64,000 nt of DNA from Szabonella alba (GCF_016765775.1 NZ_JAESVN010000001.1:124001-188000); one strand, 5' to 3'; positions 25,639-35,760 are shown, counted from the first letter of the stretch. Translations and numbers: made by a program. The notes: generated by a model not told the origin, from the letters alone.

Positions 25639-25781
25639 TCGGGCTGATCTGATCGGACTGGTTTAGTAAGCCTGGGTTAGCCGAGCCTGCCGCAGTTTCG
25701 CGGATCGTCTGACCGCCGAGACGTGCCTCGACCGGACTGATTATATGCGTGTTCGATGCTGCATCGCGGCAATTCTAAGTG

Positions 25782-25810
25782 AAAGGCCAGCCCCTAGGGG
25801 CTGGCCTTTT
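25782..25810. terminator. Near-perfect palindromic terminator
   Basis: AAAGGCCAGCCCC (25782-25794), TA, then GGGGCTGGCCTTTT (25797-25810). The strong T-run on the + strand ends either the secreted-protein mRNA or a short RNA from 25639-25781; the mirrored A-run also ends the leftward gene at 25835. Confidence 0.88.
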
Positions 25811-25834
25811 GTCGTTACGGGTGACCCCCAATCA

Positions 25835-26215
25835 TCACGCCAGATGCGCGCGCAGCATGGAGGCGTCAAACGGCATCGGCAGATTGCGGCGTCCTTCGCG
25901 CCGTGCCGGATCGGAGGCGCTGGCCGCACTCGCGTTTACCCCCAGCAGCACGATCGTGCCGCCACATGCCTCGATCTCTTGCAGGATCGCTTCGCGTTCG
26001 TCCGGAGCGATTGCCGCACAGTCCAGAAAGGCGATCTCCAGCCCTTCCGGACCCCCGGCGGTGCCGATGGTCCGTAAGTCCCGGCGCAGCTCTGCCAGAT
26101 TATGGCAGATCAGCAGCCGGGCCTGCGGAAATGTCTCGACGATACATTCGGCCATATCCTGACCGACCAGAATTTCAGCGGTCAGGATGAGATAGGCCCT
26201 GTTTTCTTGTGTCAC
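25835..26215 (-). CDS. Receiver-like protein lacking a complete phosphorylation pocket
   Basis: A 126-residue single-domain protein with a response-regulator-like layout: hydrophobic beta-1 AYLILTAEILVG, then EIAFLDCAAI where an Asp sits at the phospho-acceptor position, then GTIVLLGVNA and a C-terminal amphipathic helix. The paired acidic residues after beta-1 and the conserved Lys of beta-5 are absent, so it is likely a pseudo-receiver that does not use aspartyl phosphate. It is divergent from the Fnr-like regulator, 90 bp between starts. Such proteins are common but uncharacterised in Rhodobacteraceae. Confidence 0.7.
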   Translation of the reverse strand: MTQENRAYLILTAEILVGQDMAECIVETFPQARLLICHNLAELRRDLRTIGTAGGPEGLEIAFLDCAAIAPDEREAILQEIEACGGTIVLLGVNASAASASDPARREGRRNLPMPFDASMLRAHLA

Positions 26216-26251
26216 CTGTCATCCTCTTCATATCTACAACTTATGGATGAT

Positions 26252-26276
26252 GGAACCTTTTCACAGTCACTGCATT
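26252..26276 (+). promoter_or_regulatory. Near-match EcfG promoter before the Fnr-like gene
   Basis: GGAAC (26252-26256), 16-bp spacer and CATT (26273-26276) instead of CGTT, 30 bp before the start. It has one mismatch in the -10, so the call is weak despite the neighbouring regulon. Confidence 0.3.
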
Positions 26277-26305
26277 AAACCACGACATAAAGGGGAATGT
26301 TTTCC

Positions 26306-27034
26306 ATGGCCACTGATTGTCTTGATTGTCCGCTTCGCAACTGTGGCCTCTTCGTGCCCTTCTCGGCGGAAGAACTGGAATTCATGCGCGAATTCAAGGC
26401 GGGTGAGATTACCGTGATGCCGGGGGAAACCTTCCTGTCCGAGGGCGATGGAAGCAGCGGGCTTTACACCGTGCTGGAAGGGGCCGGGACGCGCTACAAG
26501 ACGCTGGAAGACGGGCGGCGGCAGGTGATCAACTTTCTGCTGCCGGGTGATTTCATCGGTATGCAGGCATCGCTGATGGGAGAGATGAAACATTCCGCCT
26601 CGGCCTCGACTGTCATGCGGCTGTGTCGCTTCAATCGCGCGGATCTGTGGAAACTGTTCCGGTCCTATCCCGAACGCGCCTATGCGTTGACATGGATCGG
26701 CGCGGTTGAAGAGCATTTTCTGGGAGAGGCCATTGCGACGCTGGGGCAGCGCGATGCCGGGCAGCGTCTGGGCTGGGCGCTGCTGCGGTTGCATGCGCGG
26801 CAGATGGCGGCGGGTCTGGCGCGCGGGATGGCCGTTCCGCTGGCCTTTCGCCAGCAGGATCTGGCCGATGCACTGGGCCTGTCGCTGGTTCATACCAACA
26901 AGACATTGGCGCGGTTCCGCCGCGCAGGCTGGGCCGACTGGTCGAAAGGCTGGCTGAAGATCCCGGACCGGGCCACGCTGGCCCATCATTGCGGGGTCGA
27001 GAATGAAGGCCCCGAACCCAGGCCGCTGATCTGA
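26306..27034 (+). CDS. Crp/Fnr family regulator with cysteine cluster
   Basis: A 242-residue transcription factor with a cyclic-nucleotide-binding-type sensor fold (~20-130), dimer helix (~130-160) and winged HTH (~165-230). Cys5, Cys8 and Cys13 plus Cys107 mirror the spacing of the four [4Fe-4S] ligands of Fnr (93 residues between the last two, close to the 92 of E. coli), hinting at oxygen or redox sensing. The recognition helix reads SLVHTNKTLARF, unlike Fnr's ETxSR, so its DNA site should differ. ATG 26306 is preferred over 26297 because AAAGGGG then lies at normal spacing. Confidence 0.87.
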   Translation: MATDCLDCPLRNCGLFVPFSAEELEFMREFKAGEITVMPGETFLSEGDGSSGLYTVLEGAGTRYKTLEDGRRQVINFLLPGDFIGMQASLMGEMKHSASASTVMRLCRFNRADLWKLFRSYPERAYALTWIGAVEEHFLGEAIATLGQRDAGQRLGWALLRLHARQMAAGLARGMAVPLAFRQQDLADALGLSLVHTNKTLARFRRAGWADWSKGWLKIPDRATLAHHCGVENEGPEPRPLI

Positions 27035-27543
27035 GGCCGTTCAGCCCCGACCACGGTTCCATTCGGGGCCGGTTTGTGCCGCACCGAACACTGGCGTGAC
27101 GCGGGCATTCTCTGCCCCGGGTTGTTGAACCGCCCGATCCGGACAGCGGTGTCGCCTCGGTCATGGCCAGCCGGTCCGGTTTCCGGTCCGGCACGAATGC
27201 GGTGATTCAGCTTGCCCGCAGCTACGGCCATAAAGGCGTTGGGATCACCGGCATTCGATCCGGTTAGCTGTGCACAGGGCAGGCCGGTTTGCCGCGCGCA
27301 GGGCTGGTACAGCAATGCATATACGCGCCTGAGATGCTGCGCCGCGTCACACCGCCCCGTCCCTTGGTCTTTGTCGCGGAACATCCCGCGCGGGGGGGCG
27401 CCGGTCGCGGGGCAAGCCGCAGGCCCCCGACCGTGGCGTCTGTGGTGGAAAGCCCGGATCGCGGACATGGTCCATCGGCACGACAATGCTCCCCCTGTCG
27501 GGGGGTGTTGGACAGGTGCTGCCTGCCGCTCGGTTCTGGCGTG
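27035..27543. other. 509-bp gap with no convincing gene
   Basis: This lies between the convergent Fnr-like and hybrid-kinase genes. An open stretch at 27100-27267 (+, 55 codons, no good start at its beginning, ATG at 27163 without a ribosome-binding site) encodes residues such as VASVMASRSGFRSG and LARSYGHKGVGIT that look protein-like. It may be a gene remnant, but I could not assign it. The remainder is unusually rich in C-runs and shows no clear terminator or promoter. Confidence 0.3.
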
Positions 27544-30147
27544 TCAGACAGTCGCGGCGATGTCCTCCTCTGGCGTGGCCACAAGGACGGGGTTTGCGTC
27601 TTCCGGGCAGAATTCCACCAGAATGTCGCAGATGGCCGAGCGCCGCAGCGGTTTGGTCAGGTAGCGGTCGATCCCCGAGGCGAGGATCGACAGCTCATCC
27701 CCGTCCATCGCATGGGCGGTCAGGGCGATGATCGGAACCCGCTTGTCGGCTGTGCCTTCAAGCTGCCGGATCGCCTGCGCGGCCTCGCGCCCGTCCATTC
27801 CCGGCATGGAAATATCCATGAAGATCAGATCGGGCCGGAAGGTCTGGAAGAATTCAACCGCCTCATTGCCATTGCTGGCGAATGTCAGGTCGATATCGAG
27901 ATCCTTCACCATCTTGCGGAACACAAGCTGATTGGTGCGGTTATCCTCGGCGGCCAGAACGCGCATCCGGCGGGTCAGGGGGGCGGTGGCTGGTTCGGGC
28001 AGCGTCTCCTCGGGCGGGGCGGCAACCGACAGGGCCTGCAATCTGCGGTAAAGATCGGCGCGCAGAAGCGGCTTCTGGATCACTGCGGTCAGCTGGTCGC
28101 TGCCCGGCCCCTGACGCGCCTCGGCCGGGTTTGACGACAGCAGCACGATGGGCAGGTCATGCCCCGCCGCGCGCACCCGCTCGGTCAGCATCAGACCGGT
28201 CATTTCGGGCATTTCGTGATCGGTCAGCAGCGCATCGAAGGCGCTGTCGCGCGCCAGAACCGCCAGCGCCTCGGCCCCCGAACGGCAGAGCGTGACGTCA
28301 ATGCCGCAGGTCGTCAGCTGGCGTTCAAGAATGGTGCGGTTGATGAACTGGTCATCGACCACCAGCGCGCGGCGCAGCATCACCGGCACGGGGGCGGGGC
28401 CGGATGTTTCGGCAATGGGCAGCGTCACGCGAAAGCCGAAACACGACCCCTTGCCCGGTTCGCTTTCCACCCAGACCGCGCCTTCCATCCGTTCGATCAG
28501 GCGGCGGGTGATCGCAAGGCCCAGACCCGTGCCCTCAAACTTGCGGTTCGTCTGGCTTTCGACCTGATTGAACTCACCAAAGATATGGTCAAGCTGATCC
28601 GACGGGATGCCGATGCCGGTATCTTCAACCGTGATGTGCAATTGCTGACGCCCGTCCCTGACCTCCAGCCCGACGACGCGGATCAGCACATGGCCCTTGC
28701 GGGTGAATTTCACCGCATTGCCCATCAGATTGGTCAGAACCTGCCGCAGCCGACCCGGATCCCCGACGAAACGCGTGGGCAGGAACATGTCGAAATCAAT
28801 CATCAGGTCGATTCCCTGCGCCCGGGCGCGGGGTTGCAGCAGCATCGCGACCTCATGAATCACGCGTTCCAGATCGAAGGGTTCGGGATGCAGGGTCAGC
28901 CGCTCGGCCTCAATCTTGGAATAGTCCAGAATATCATTGATGATGACCAGCAGCGCCTCACCCGAGGAGCGGATGGTTTCGGCAAAAAGCCGCTGTTCCT
29001 CGGACAATTCGCTGTCACAAAGCAGTTCTGCCATCCCGACGACCCCGTTCATCGGGGTGCGGATTTCATGGCTCATATTGGCCAGAAAGGCGGATTTGGC
29101 GCGATTGGCGGCCTCGGCGGCGCGGCGGGCCTCTTCCAGCGCGGCCTGCTGTTCGCGCAGTTGCGTGATGTCGGTGCGCAGGCAGACGCGTCCGCCATCG
29201 GGGGTGACCTGATCGGATTCAAGGATATGGCGGCCATTGCCCAGTTCGGTTTCCATCGGTTCCCCGGCCTCGCGGAAGCGGCGCAGGCGTTCGGCCAGCC
29301 ATTCCTCCTCCCGTCCGACGGCGGTGGGGACATGGCCATTGGCCAGCCCGTGGCGCAGAAGATCCTCAAACGTGGTGCCGGGTTTCATTGCGGGCGCGCT
29401 GTCGGGAAACATTTCGCGATAGCGCTGGTTGCACGAGATCAGCCGTTCCTCCCGGTCGAACAGCACGAAGGCATCCGGCAGCGCCTCGATCGCAGCCCAG
29501 ATCCGCATCTGGTCGGTGATGTTCAGTGCAAGGCTGACCATATCGCCATCGCGCGCGCGCCGGTCCACCAGCCGCACCCAGGTGCCGTTCGAGAATTTTA
29601 CGACCAGGGGCAGGATCGGGTCGCTTTCCCAGCGGGCCAGCATTTCGGCCACCCATTCGTCGGTCGTGCGTGCACCGATATCGACCAGCCCGGCATTGCC
29701 GGTTATGCGCAGGATCTGTTCATAGCTCATGCCGGGCACGACACCGCGCCCGTTGAAGGCTGCCAGATAGGCGCGGTTCGCCACGATCAGGCGCAGATCT
29801 GCGTCGAAAACCGCAAAACCGTCGCGGATCGTGTCGATGGAATCGCGCAGGCGGCGTTCGGCCATCACGGCGGCGGTATGGGCATTTTCCAGATCCGACA
29901 GGAAACGCAGATTCTGGCCCTTCAGCGCCTCGGCCTCGGATTGCGCGGCGCGCACGACATGGCGCTGCTCGACGATCTCTTCGGCAAGGGACCGCGCGTG
30001 CAGCGCCAGTTTTTCATTGGCGGCGTAAAGTTCGCGCTGTTTCTGTTCCAGCAGCCTTTCGGCCGCCAGCCGCGCCCGCCTTTCGCGTGAGAGGCGGTCC
30101 ATCATGTCGATGCGTGCGTCCACCACTGTCGGTTCACTCCGTTCCAT
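27544..30147 (-). CDS. Hybrid sensor histidine kinase, PAS-PAS-HisKA-HATPase-REC-REC
   Basis: An 867-residue cytosolic kinase. An N-terminal coiled coil (~10-100) is followed by two PAS-like domains (~105-215 and ~225-340), HisKA with the H-box SHEIRTPMNG (~375), HATPase with a GTGLGLAI G-box (~550), and two receivers (LLTDHEMPEMTG and LIFMDISMPGMDG give the phospho-Asp residues). No membrane helix is seen, so it senses an internal signal. The downstream partner is unknown. The start is uncertain: ATG 30147 has a weak ribosome-binding site, and Met codons at 30105/30102 are possible. It is divergent from the alpha-2-macroglobulin gene. Confidence 0.88.
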   Translation of the reverse strand: MERSEPTVVDARIDMMDRLSRERRARLAAERLLEQKQRELYAANEKLALHARSLAEEIVEQRHVVRAAQSEAEALKGQNLRFLSDLENAHTAAVMAERRLRDSIDTIRDGFAVFDADLRLIVANRAYLAAFNGRGVVPGMSYEQILRITGNAGLVDIGARTTDEWVAEMLARWESDPILPLVVKFSNGTWVRLVDRRARDGDMVSLALNITDQMRIWAAIEALPDAFVLFDREERLISCNQRYREMFPDSAPAMKPGTTFEDLLRHGLANGHVPTAVGREEEWLAERLRRFREAGEPMETELGNGRHILESDQVTPDGGRVCLRTDITQLREQQAALEEARRAAEAANRAKSAFLANMSHEIRTPMNGVVGMAELLCDSELSEEQRLFAETIRSSGEALLVIINDILDYSKIEAERLTLHPEPFDLERVIHEVAMLLQPRARAQGIDLMIDFDMFLPTRFVGDPGRLRQVLTNLMGNAVKFTRKGHVLIRVVGLEVRDGRQQLHITVEDTGIGIPSDQLDHIFGEFNQVESQTNRKFEGTGLGLAITRRLIERMEGAVWVESEPGKGSCFGFRVTLPIAETSGPAPVPVMLRRALVVDDQFINRTILERQLTTCGIDVTLCRSGAEALAVLARDSAFDALLTDHEMPEMTGLMLTERVRAAGHDLPIVLLSSNPAEARQGPGSDQLTAVIQKPLLRADLYRRLQALSVAAPPEETLPEPATAPLTRRMRVLAAEDNRTNQLVFRKMVKDLDIDLTFASNGNEAVEFFQTFRPDLIFMDISMPGMDGREAAQAIRQLEGTADKRVPIIALTAHAMDGDELSILASGIDRYLTKPLRRSAICDILVEFCPEDANPVLVATPEEDIAATV

Positions 30148-30273
30148 GGCCCGAGATTGGCGCAAGATCGTGAACCGAGGATTAATGACAATTTCCGTCA
30201 TCCTCGTTGCCGTGCTTGCCCGTCGGGCCGGGCCTGTGCGACTGTCGCGATGCAGGATCAGGAGGGTATCGCT

Positions 30274-33200
30274 ATGGATCGGATCGCGCGGCATGTCGGG
30301 ACGGCAAAGGCGGGGATCGGCGGGACCCTGCGATCCCTTGCCCTGGCAGCGGTGACGCTGCTGGCGGTGCCCGCCGATCAGGTGTCGGCGCAGGAACTGG
30401 TCGCGCCCAAGCGGCTGGCGATCACGCGCGACATGGACCTGCCCGGCGGCGATATCGCCTCGATGCTGGACACCACGATCGAGGCCTGCCAGCGCGCCTG
30501 TCTGGCAAACGACTCCTGCACGGCGCTGACCTTCAACTCCCGCGCCGGGGCCTGTTTCCTGAAGAACGGGGCCGGCGCGCCCGCCCCTTATCAGGGCGCG
30601 ATTTCGGCCCGGGTGCTGAATGCCGAACCGGGGCTGGCCGGGGCGGCGGCGGGGCGGTCGGCGGCGCTGGCGTTCCTGCGCCCGTCGGATCTGGACGCCG
30701 CGCGGGATCTGGCGCGGGGTCTGGCCATGCTGCATGTCACGGGTGAGGTTCCGGCCGGGGATCATCTGGCCGCCGCGCGGCGGGAAGAGATCAACGGCTA
30801 TGCCCTGCGCGCGGCCGAACGGGTTGGTGCTGCGCTGAACCTGACTGATTCGGCCGGGGACTGGGCGGAATATGCGCGGCTGGCGCTGAAAGGCTCTGCC
30901 AGCAATCAGGACATGCGGCGTGAATGGGCGCAGCGCGCGGTTTCCGCCGCAATCAATGCGCTGTTGCGCAGCGACAATCCGGGGCTGCGCCATGGCGCGC
31001 TGGTCACCATGGCGCAGGCGCTGGAAAGCATCGGCCGGGGGCGCGACATGGTTCCCGCGCTGCAACTGGCGCAAGCGGAGCAGCCGCGCGATGACACTGC
31101 CGGTCTGCTGGATGATGCCATCGAAAAATTCGGCTTCCGCATCACCGAACATCAGGTCCAGTCCGATCTGGCCCAACCCCGGCTTTGCGCGGTGTTTTCA
31201 GAAGAACTGGCCGAAAGCGGGGTGGAATTCGGCGATTTCGTGCAGACCGATATCGCGGGCATTTCGGTCGAGAAATCCGGCTCGCGGCAGCTTTGCGTTG
31301 ACGGGCTTTCGCATGGCCAGCGCGTTTCGGTGACCTTCCGTGCGGGCATTCCTTCCGCCGAGGGGCAGATGACGGCGCGTCCGGTGGCGGTCAATGCCTA
31401 TATCCGTGACCGCAATCCGGCGGTACGCTTTGCAGGGCGCGCCTATGTGCTGCCGCGCATGGCCGAGGTTTCGATCCCGGTCGAAACGGTGAACACAACC
31501 GAACTTGACCTGACGCTGTATCGCGTGACCGACCGCAATATCCTGCGCTCGGTTCAGGGCAGGTTCCTGTCAGAACCCATGCCCTATTACCGCGAGGACG
31601 ATTTCGGGGGGGAAGTGGGCACGGAAATCTGGACCGGCAGCGCGACCGTGACCCAGGAGGTCAACCGCGACATCACCACCCGCCTGCCGCTGGCCGAGGC
31701 GCTGGCGGGGCAAGGGGCGGGTATCTATGCGCTGCGCGCGGCATTGCCGGGCAAGGAGCCCTATGATTTTGCGCCGGCCTGGCAGTGGTTCGTGTCCTCG
31801 GATCTGGGCATGATCAGCTTTTCCGGGGTGGAAGGGCTGCATGTCGTGATCCGGTCCCTTGGCACGGCGGGCCCGAAACCGGGGGTCACGGTCGAACTCC
31901 TGAGCCGCGCGAATGAGGTTCTGGGTGTGACCGAGACCGATGCCGAGGGGATGGCGCATTTCCCGGCCGCGCTGACGCGGGGTCGGGCCGGGGCCGCGCC
32001 CGCGATGCTGGTGGCGCGGGAAGGGGAGGACGATCTTGCCTTCCTGTCGCTGACCGATCCCGAATTTGACCTGTCGGACCGGGGCGTCGAAGGGCGCGAA
32101 CCCGCGCCGCCGGTCGATGTTTTCGTCACGACCGAACGCGGCGCTTACCGCGCAGGCGAAACCGTGCATGTCACCGCACTGGCCCGCGATCCGCAATCGC
32201 AGGCGGTGGAGGGTTTGCCGCTGACCGCCATCGTCAAACGGCCAGACGGGGTGGAATACAGCCGCAGCACCGCGCAGGACAGCGCCATGGGCGGCCATGT
32301 CTTTGCCCTGCCGATTGCCGGATCCGCACCGCGCGGCCTGTGGCGGCTTGAGATTCTTGCCGATCTGGAGGCGCCGCCGCTGGCTGCGAAAACCTTCCTT
32401 GTCGAGGATTTCCTGCCCGAACGCATTGATTTCGACCTGACGCTTGCCGATACACCGCTGCGCCCCGGTGATGTGGCCGAGGCCGATCTGGCGGTGCGTT
32501 ACCTCTTCGGCGCGCCGGGGGCGGATCTGGCGATCGAGGGGGAAACCCTGCTGCGCGCCACGCGTGCGCTTGATGGCTTTCCCGGTTTTGTCTTCGGTCG
32601 TCATGACGAGCCTTTCAACACGTTGGTCCGCAGCTTTGACGGAATGCGCACCGATGCCGAGGGGCGTGCCACGCTGCCGCTGGCGCTGGCCCCGGTGGAA
32701 AATGCCGACCGGCCGCTGGAGATGGTTGCGGCGGTGCGGGTGTCCGAAGGATCCGGCCGCCCGGTGGAACGGAGGGTGACCCGCGCGCTGACCCCCGATG
32801 CGCCGGTGATCGGGCTGCGCCCGTTGTTTGACGATGTCGTGCCCGAGGGCGGTGCCGCGGAATTCGAGATCGTCGCGGTTGGCCCGGAAGGCCGTGCCGT
32901 GCCGATGCCGGTGGTATGGGAGGTGACGCGGATCGAAACCCGTTACCAGTGGTATCAGGAATATGGCGACTGGTATTGGGAACCGGTCACGACCCGGTCG
33001 CGGGTTGCCAATGGCGTGACCGAGCTTGGCGCCGAACCCGCGCGGATCGCGGCCCCGGTGACATGGGGGCAGTATGAGCTTGCGGTGACGCAAGCCTCGG
33101 GCGGGGCGGCGGCAAGTTCGGTCGGGTTCGATGCCGGATGGTATGCGCCTGCCGATGTCGCATCATCCCCGGACCGGCTGGAATTGTCTCTGGACAAACC

Positions 33201-35760
33201 CGGATACCGGGCAGGCGAGGTGGCGCGACTGCGCATCGTGCCGCGTGCGGCAGGCACGGCGCTGATCTCGGTGCTGTCGAACCGGCTGGTCTCGATGCAG
33301 GCGGTTGCGGTGACTGAGGGCGAGAATATCATTTCCCTGCCGGTGACCGATGACTGGGGCGCGGGCGTCTATGTCACCGCATCCGTGCTGCGGCCGATGG
33401 ATGTGGCGGCGGGGCGCAATCCGGCGCGCGCCATGGGGCTGGCACATGCCGCCATCGACCCGGGCGACCGGGCGCTGGATGTGACGGTCGAGGCCCCGGC
33501 CGAGGTCGCGCCGCGCGGGCCGCTGGATCTGGCGGTGCGTGTTGCGGGCGTGCAGCCGGGCGATACCGCCCATGTCACCGTTGCGGCGGTGGATGTCGGC
33601 ATCCTGAACCTGACCGGCTTTGAGGCGCCCGATCCGAAGGGGCATTATTTCGGCCAGCGCAAGCTGGGCGTGGGGATCCGTGACCTTTACGGGCGGCTGA
33701 TCGACGCGATGGCGGGCATGCCGGGGCAGGTGCGTTCCGGCGGGGATGGCGGGGCGCAGGCCCGGCTGCAATCGCCCCCCCCGACCGAAGAACTGGTCGC
33801 CTACTTCTCGGGCCCGGTTCAGATCGGGCCGGATGGTCTGGCGCGGGTTTCCTTCGATCTGCCCTCGTTCAATGGCACGGTCCGGGTGATGGCGGTTGCA
33901 TGGTCGCAGCGCGGCGTCGGACAGGCCGAGGCCGATGTGCTGGTGCGTGATCCGGTCGTGGTGACGGCCTCGGTGCCGCGTTTCCTGTCGCCGGGCGATG
34001 AAAGCCGGATGCTGCTGGAGATCGTTCATGCCACCGGGCCTGCCGGGCGGATGGGGCTTGATGTCACGGCCTCTGGCCTCGCGCTCGGCCCGGTGCCTTC
34101 GGGTTTTGACCTTGCCGAACAGGGCAAGGCCCGGTTCGAGATCCCGCTGGTCGCCGGGGCCGAGGGGGTGCAGAGCATCGACATCACCCTGACCACGCCC
34201 GAAGGGCGGCAACTGACCAAACGGCTGTCCCTGCCGGTGCAGGCGGGGGATCCGGAAGTGGCGCGGATGACGCGGCTGGAGTTGCAACCGGGTCAGACCT
34301 TCACGCTGGACCAGTCGGTTTTCGCGGGTTTCCATGCCGGATCGGGCCTTGCCACGATGGCGGTCGGCCCGATCGCACGGCTGGACACGCCGGGCCTTCT
34401 GGCCGCGCTGGACCGCTATCCCTATGGCTGCACGGAACAGATCACCTCCCGCGCGCTGCCCTTGATCTATTTCGATCAGGTGGCGCAGGCGATGCGGCTG
34501 AAAGGGGCTGAGGATATCCGCGATCGCATCGAACAAGCCGTGGCCGAGGTGCTGACCAATCAATCCTCGGATGGCGGCTTTGGTCTGTGGTCCGCGAATT
34601 CGGGGGATTTCTGGCTGGATGCCTATGTCACCGATTTCCTGAGCCGCGCGCGCGCCAACGGCCATACCGTGCCCGATATCGCCTTCCGCGCGGCGCTGGA
34701 CAACCTGCGCACGCAAGTGAACTACACCGCCGATTTCGACCGGGGCGGAGAGGCGCTGGCCTATGCGCTGATGGTGCTGGCGCGGGAGGGGGCGGCGGCC
34801 ATCGGCGATCTGCGATACTATGCCGATGTGAAGGCGGATGCCTTTGCAACCCCTGTGGCGCTGGCGCAACTGGGCGCGGCCCTGGCCAGCTATGGCGATC
34901 AGGCCCGGGCCGATGCGATGTTCCGCAAGGCAGGCGGCTGGGTCAGCAGCCTGCCGCTGGAGGAGACCGAACAGCTGTTCCGCGCCGATTACGGCACCAA
35001 CCGCCGCGACACGGCGGCGGTGCTGACGCTGGCGCTGGAATCGGGGTCCGAGGCGCTGGACCGGGAGGCCTTTGCCGCGCGCCTGACGCGCCCGGCAAAC
35101 CGGCTGTCGACGCAAGAGGCGACATGGACCCTGCTGGCCGCCAATGCGCTGATCGACCGCCCGGGCACCGAGGGCATCACCCTGAACGGCCAGCCGGTGG
35201 ACGGCCCGCTGGTGCGGGTGCTTGAGGCGGGCAATCCCGACCCCGTGGCGGTGGTCAACGGATCCGACCGGGCGGCGGTGCTGACGGTCACGGCTTACGG
35301 TGTGCCGGAGGTGCCCGAGGCGGCGGGCGGCAATGGCTATGCGATCCGGCGCAGCTATTACGACATGGAGGGCAATCCCGCCGATGCCTCGGCGGTGGCG
35401 GCGGGCACGCGGCTGGTCGCGGTGCTGGAGGTCGAACCCTTCAGCATGGGCGAGGCCCGGCTGATGGTGACCGATCCGCTGCCCGCCGGGTTTGAGATCG
35501 ACAATCCGAACCTGATCCGCGCAGGCCAGATTTCGGCGCTTGACTGGCTGGAAGTGGCCGAGGCCGAACATGCCGAATTCCGGCAGGACCGGTTCCTTGC
35601 GGCGGTGGATCAGCGTGATGAATCAACGATCCGTCTGGCCTATGTCATCCGCGCGGTCAGCCCCGGCGCCTATCACCATCCCGCAGCCTCGGTCGAGGAT
35701 ATGTATCGCCCGGATTTCCGTGCGCAGACCGATGCGGGCCGGGTGATCGTGACGCCGTGA
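30274..35760 (+). CDS. Alpha-2-macroglobulin family protein with PAN/apple domain (YfhM-like)
   Basis: A 1828-residue periplasmic protease-trapping protein. It has a signal peptide (~1-40), then a PAN/apple-like domain (~55-100, several Cys), MG-type beta domains, a bait-like region, and the thioester site YGCTEQ (Cys1386-Gln1389) in the TED domain (~1360-1640). Bacterial members protect the envelope by trapping proteases. There is no lipobox, unlike E. coli YfhM, so it is probably soluble. ATG 30274 follows AGGAGG by 9 bp. It overlaps the PBP1C gene by 4 bp (GTGA), the conserved yfhM-pbpC pairing. Confidence 0.94.
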   Translation: MDRIARHVGTAKAGIGGTLRSLALAAVTLLAVPADQVSAQELVAPKRLAITRDMDLPGGDIASMLDTTIEACQRACLANDSCTALTFNSRAGACFLKNGAGAPAPYQGAISARVLNAEPGLAGAAAGRSAALAFLRPSDLDAARDLARGLAMLHVTGEVPAGDHLAAARREEINGYALRAAERVGAALNLTDSAGDWAEYARLALKGSASNQDMRREWAQRAVSAAINALLRSDNPGLRHGALVTMAQALESIGRGRDMVPALQLAQAEQPRDDTAGLLDDAIEKFGFRITEHQVQSDLAQPRLCAVFSEELAESGVEFGDFVQTDIAGISVEKSGSRQLCVDGLSHGQRVSVTFRAGIPSAEGQMTARPVAVNAYIRDRNPAVRFAGRAYVLPRMAEVSIPVETVNTTELDLTLYRVTDRNILRSVQGRFLSEPMPYYREDDFGGEVGTEIWTGSATVTQEVNRDITTRLPLAEALAGQGAGIYALRAALPGKEPYDFAPAWQWFVSSDLGMISFSGVEGLHVVIRSLGTAGPKPGVTVELLSRANEVLGVTETDAEGMAHFPAALTRGRAGAAPAMLVAREGEDDLAFLSLTDPEFDLSDRGVEGREPAPPVDVFVTTERGAYRAGETVHVTALARDPQSQAVEGLPLTAIVKRPDGVEYSRSTAQDSAMGGHVFALPIAGSAPRGLWRLEILADLEAPPLAAKTFLVEDFLPERIDFDLTLADTPLRPGDVAEADLAVRYLFGAPGADLAIEGETLLRATRALDGFPGFVFGRHDEPFNTLVRSFDGMRTDAEGRATLPLALAPVENADRPLEMVAAVRVSEGSGRPVERRVTRALTPDAPVIGLRPLFDDVVPEGGAAEFEIVAVGPEGRAVPMPVVWEVTRIETRYQWYQEYGDWYWEPVTTRSRVANGVTELGAEPARIAAPVTWGQYELAVTQASGGAAASSVGFDAGWYAPADVASSPDRLELSLDKPGYRAGEVARLRIVPRAAGTALISVLSNRLVSMQAVAVTEGENIISLPVTDDWGAGVYVTASVLRPMDVAAGRNPARAMGLAHAAIDPGDRALDVTVEAPAEVAPRGPLDLAVRVAGVQPGDTAHVTVAAVDVGILNLTGFEAPDPKGHYFGQRKLGVGIRDLYGRLIDAMAGMPGQVRSGGDGGAQARLQSPPPTEELVAYFSGPVQIGPDGLARVSFDLPSFNGTVRVMAVAWSQRGVGQAEADVLVRDPVVVTASVPRFLSPGDESRMLLEIVHATGPAGRMGLDVTASGLALGPVPSGFDLAEQGKARFEIPLVAGAEGVQSIDITLTTPEGRQLTKRLSLPVQAGDPEVARMTRLELQPGQTFTLDQSVFAGFHAGSGLATMAVGPIARLDTPGLLAALDRYPYGCTEQITSRALPLIYFDQVAQAMRLKGAEDIRDRIEQAVAEVLTNQSSDGGFGLWSANSGDFWLDAYVTDFLSRARANGHTVPDIAFRAALDNLRTQVNYTADFDRGGEALAYALMVLAREGAAAIGDLRYYADVKADAFATPVALAQLGAALASYGDQARADAMFRKAGGWVSSLPLEETEQLFRADYGTNRRDTAAVLTLALESGSEALDREAFAARLTRPANRLSTQEATWTLLAANALIDRPGTEGITLNGQPVDGPLVRVLEAGNPDPVAVVNGSDRAAVLTVTAYGVPEVPEAAGGNGYAIRRSYYDMEGNPADASAVAAGTRLVAVLEVEPFSMGEARLMVTDPLPAGFEIDNPNLIRAGQISALDWLEVAEAEHAEFRQDRFLAAVDQRDESTIRLAYVIRAVSPGAYHHPAASVEDMYRPDFRAQTDAGRVIVTP

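Noticed and set aside
33163-35571. An 802-codon open frame antisense to the alpha-2-macroglobulin gene
   Set aside because: It is an Arg/Gly/His-rich composition typical of reverse-strand shadows in GC-rich genes; the sense protein has a thioester motif.
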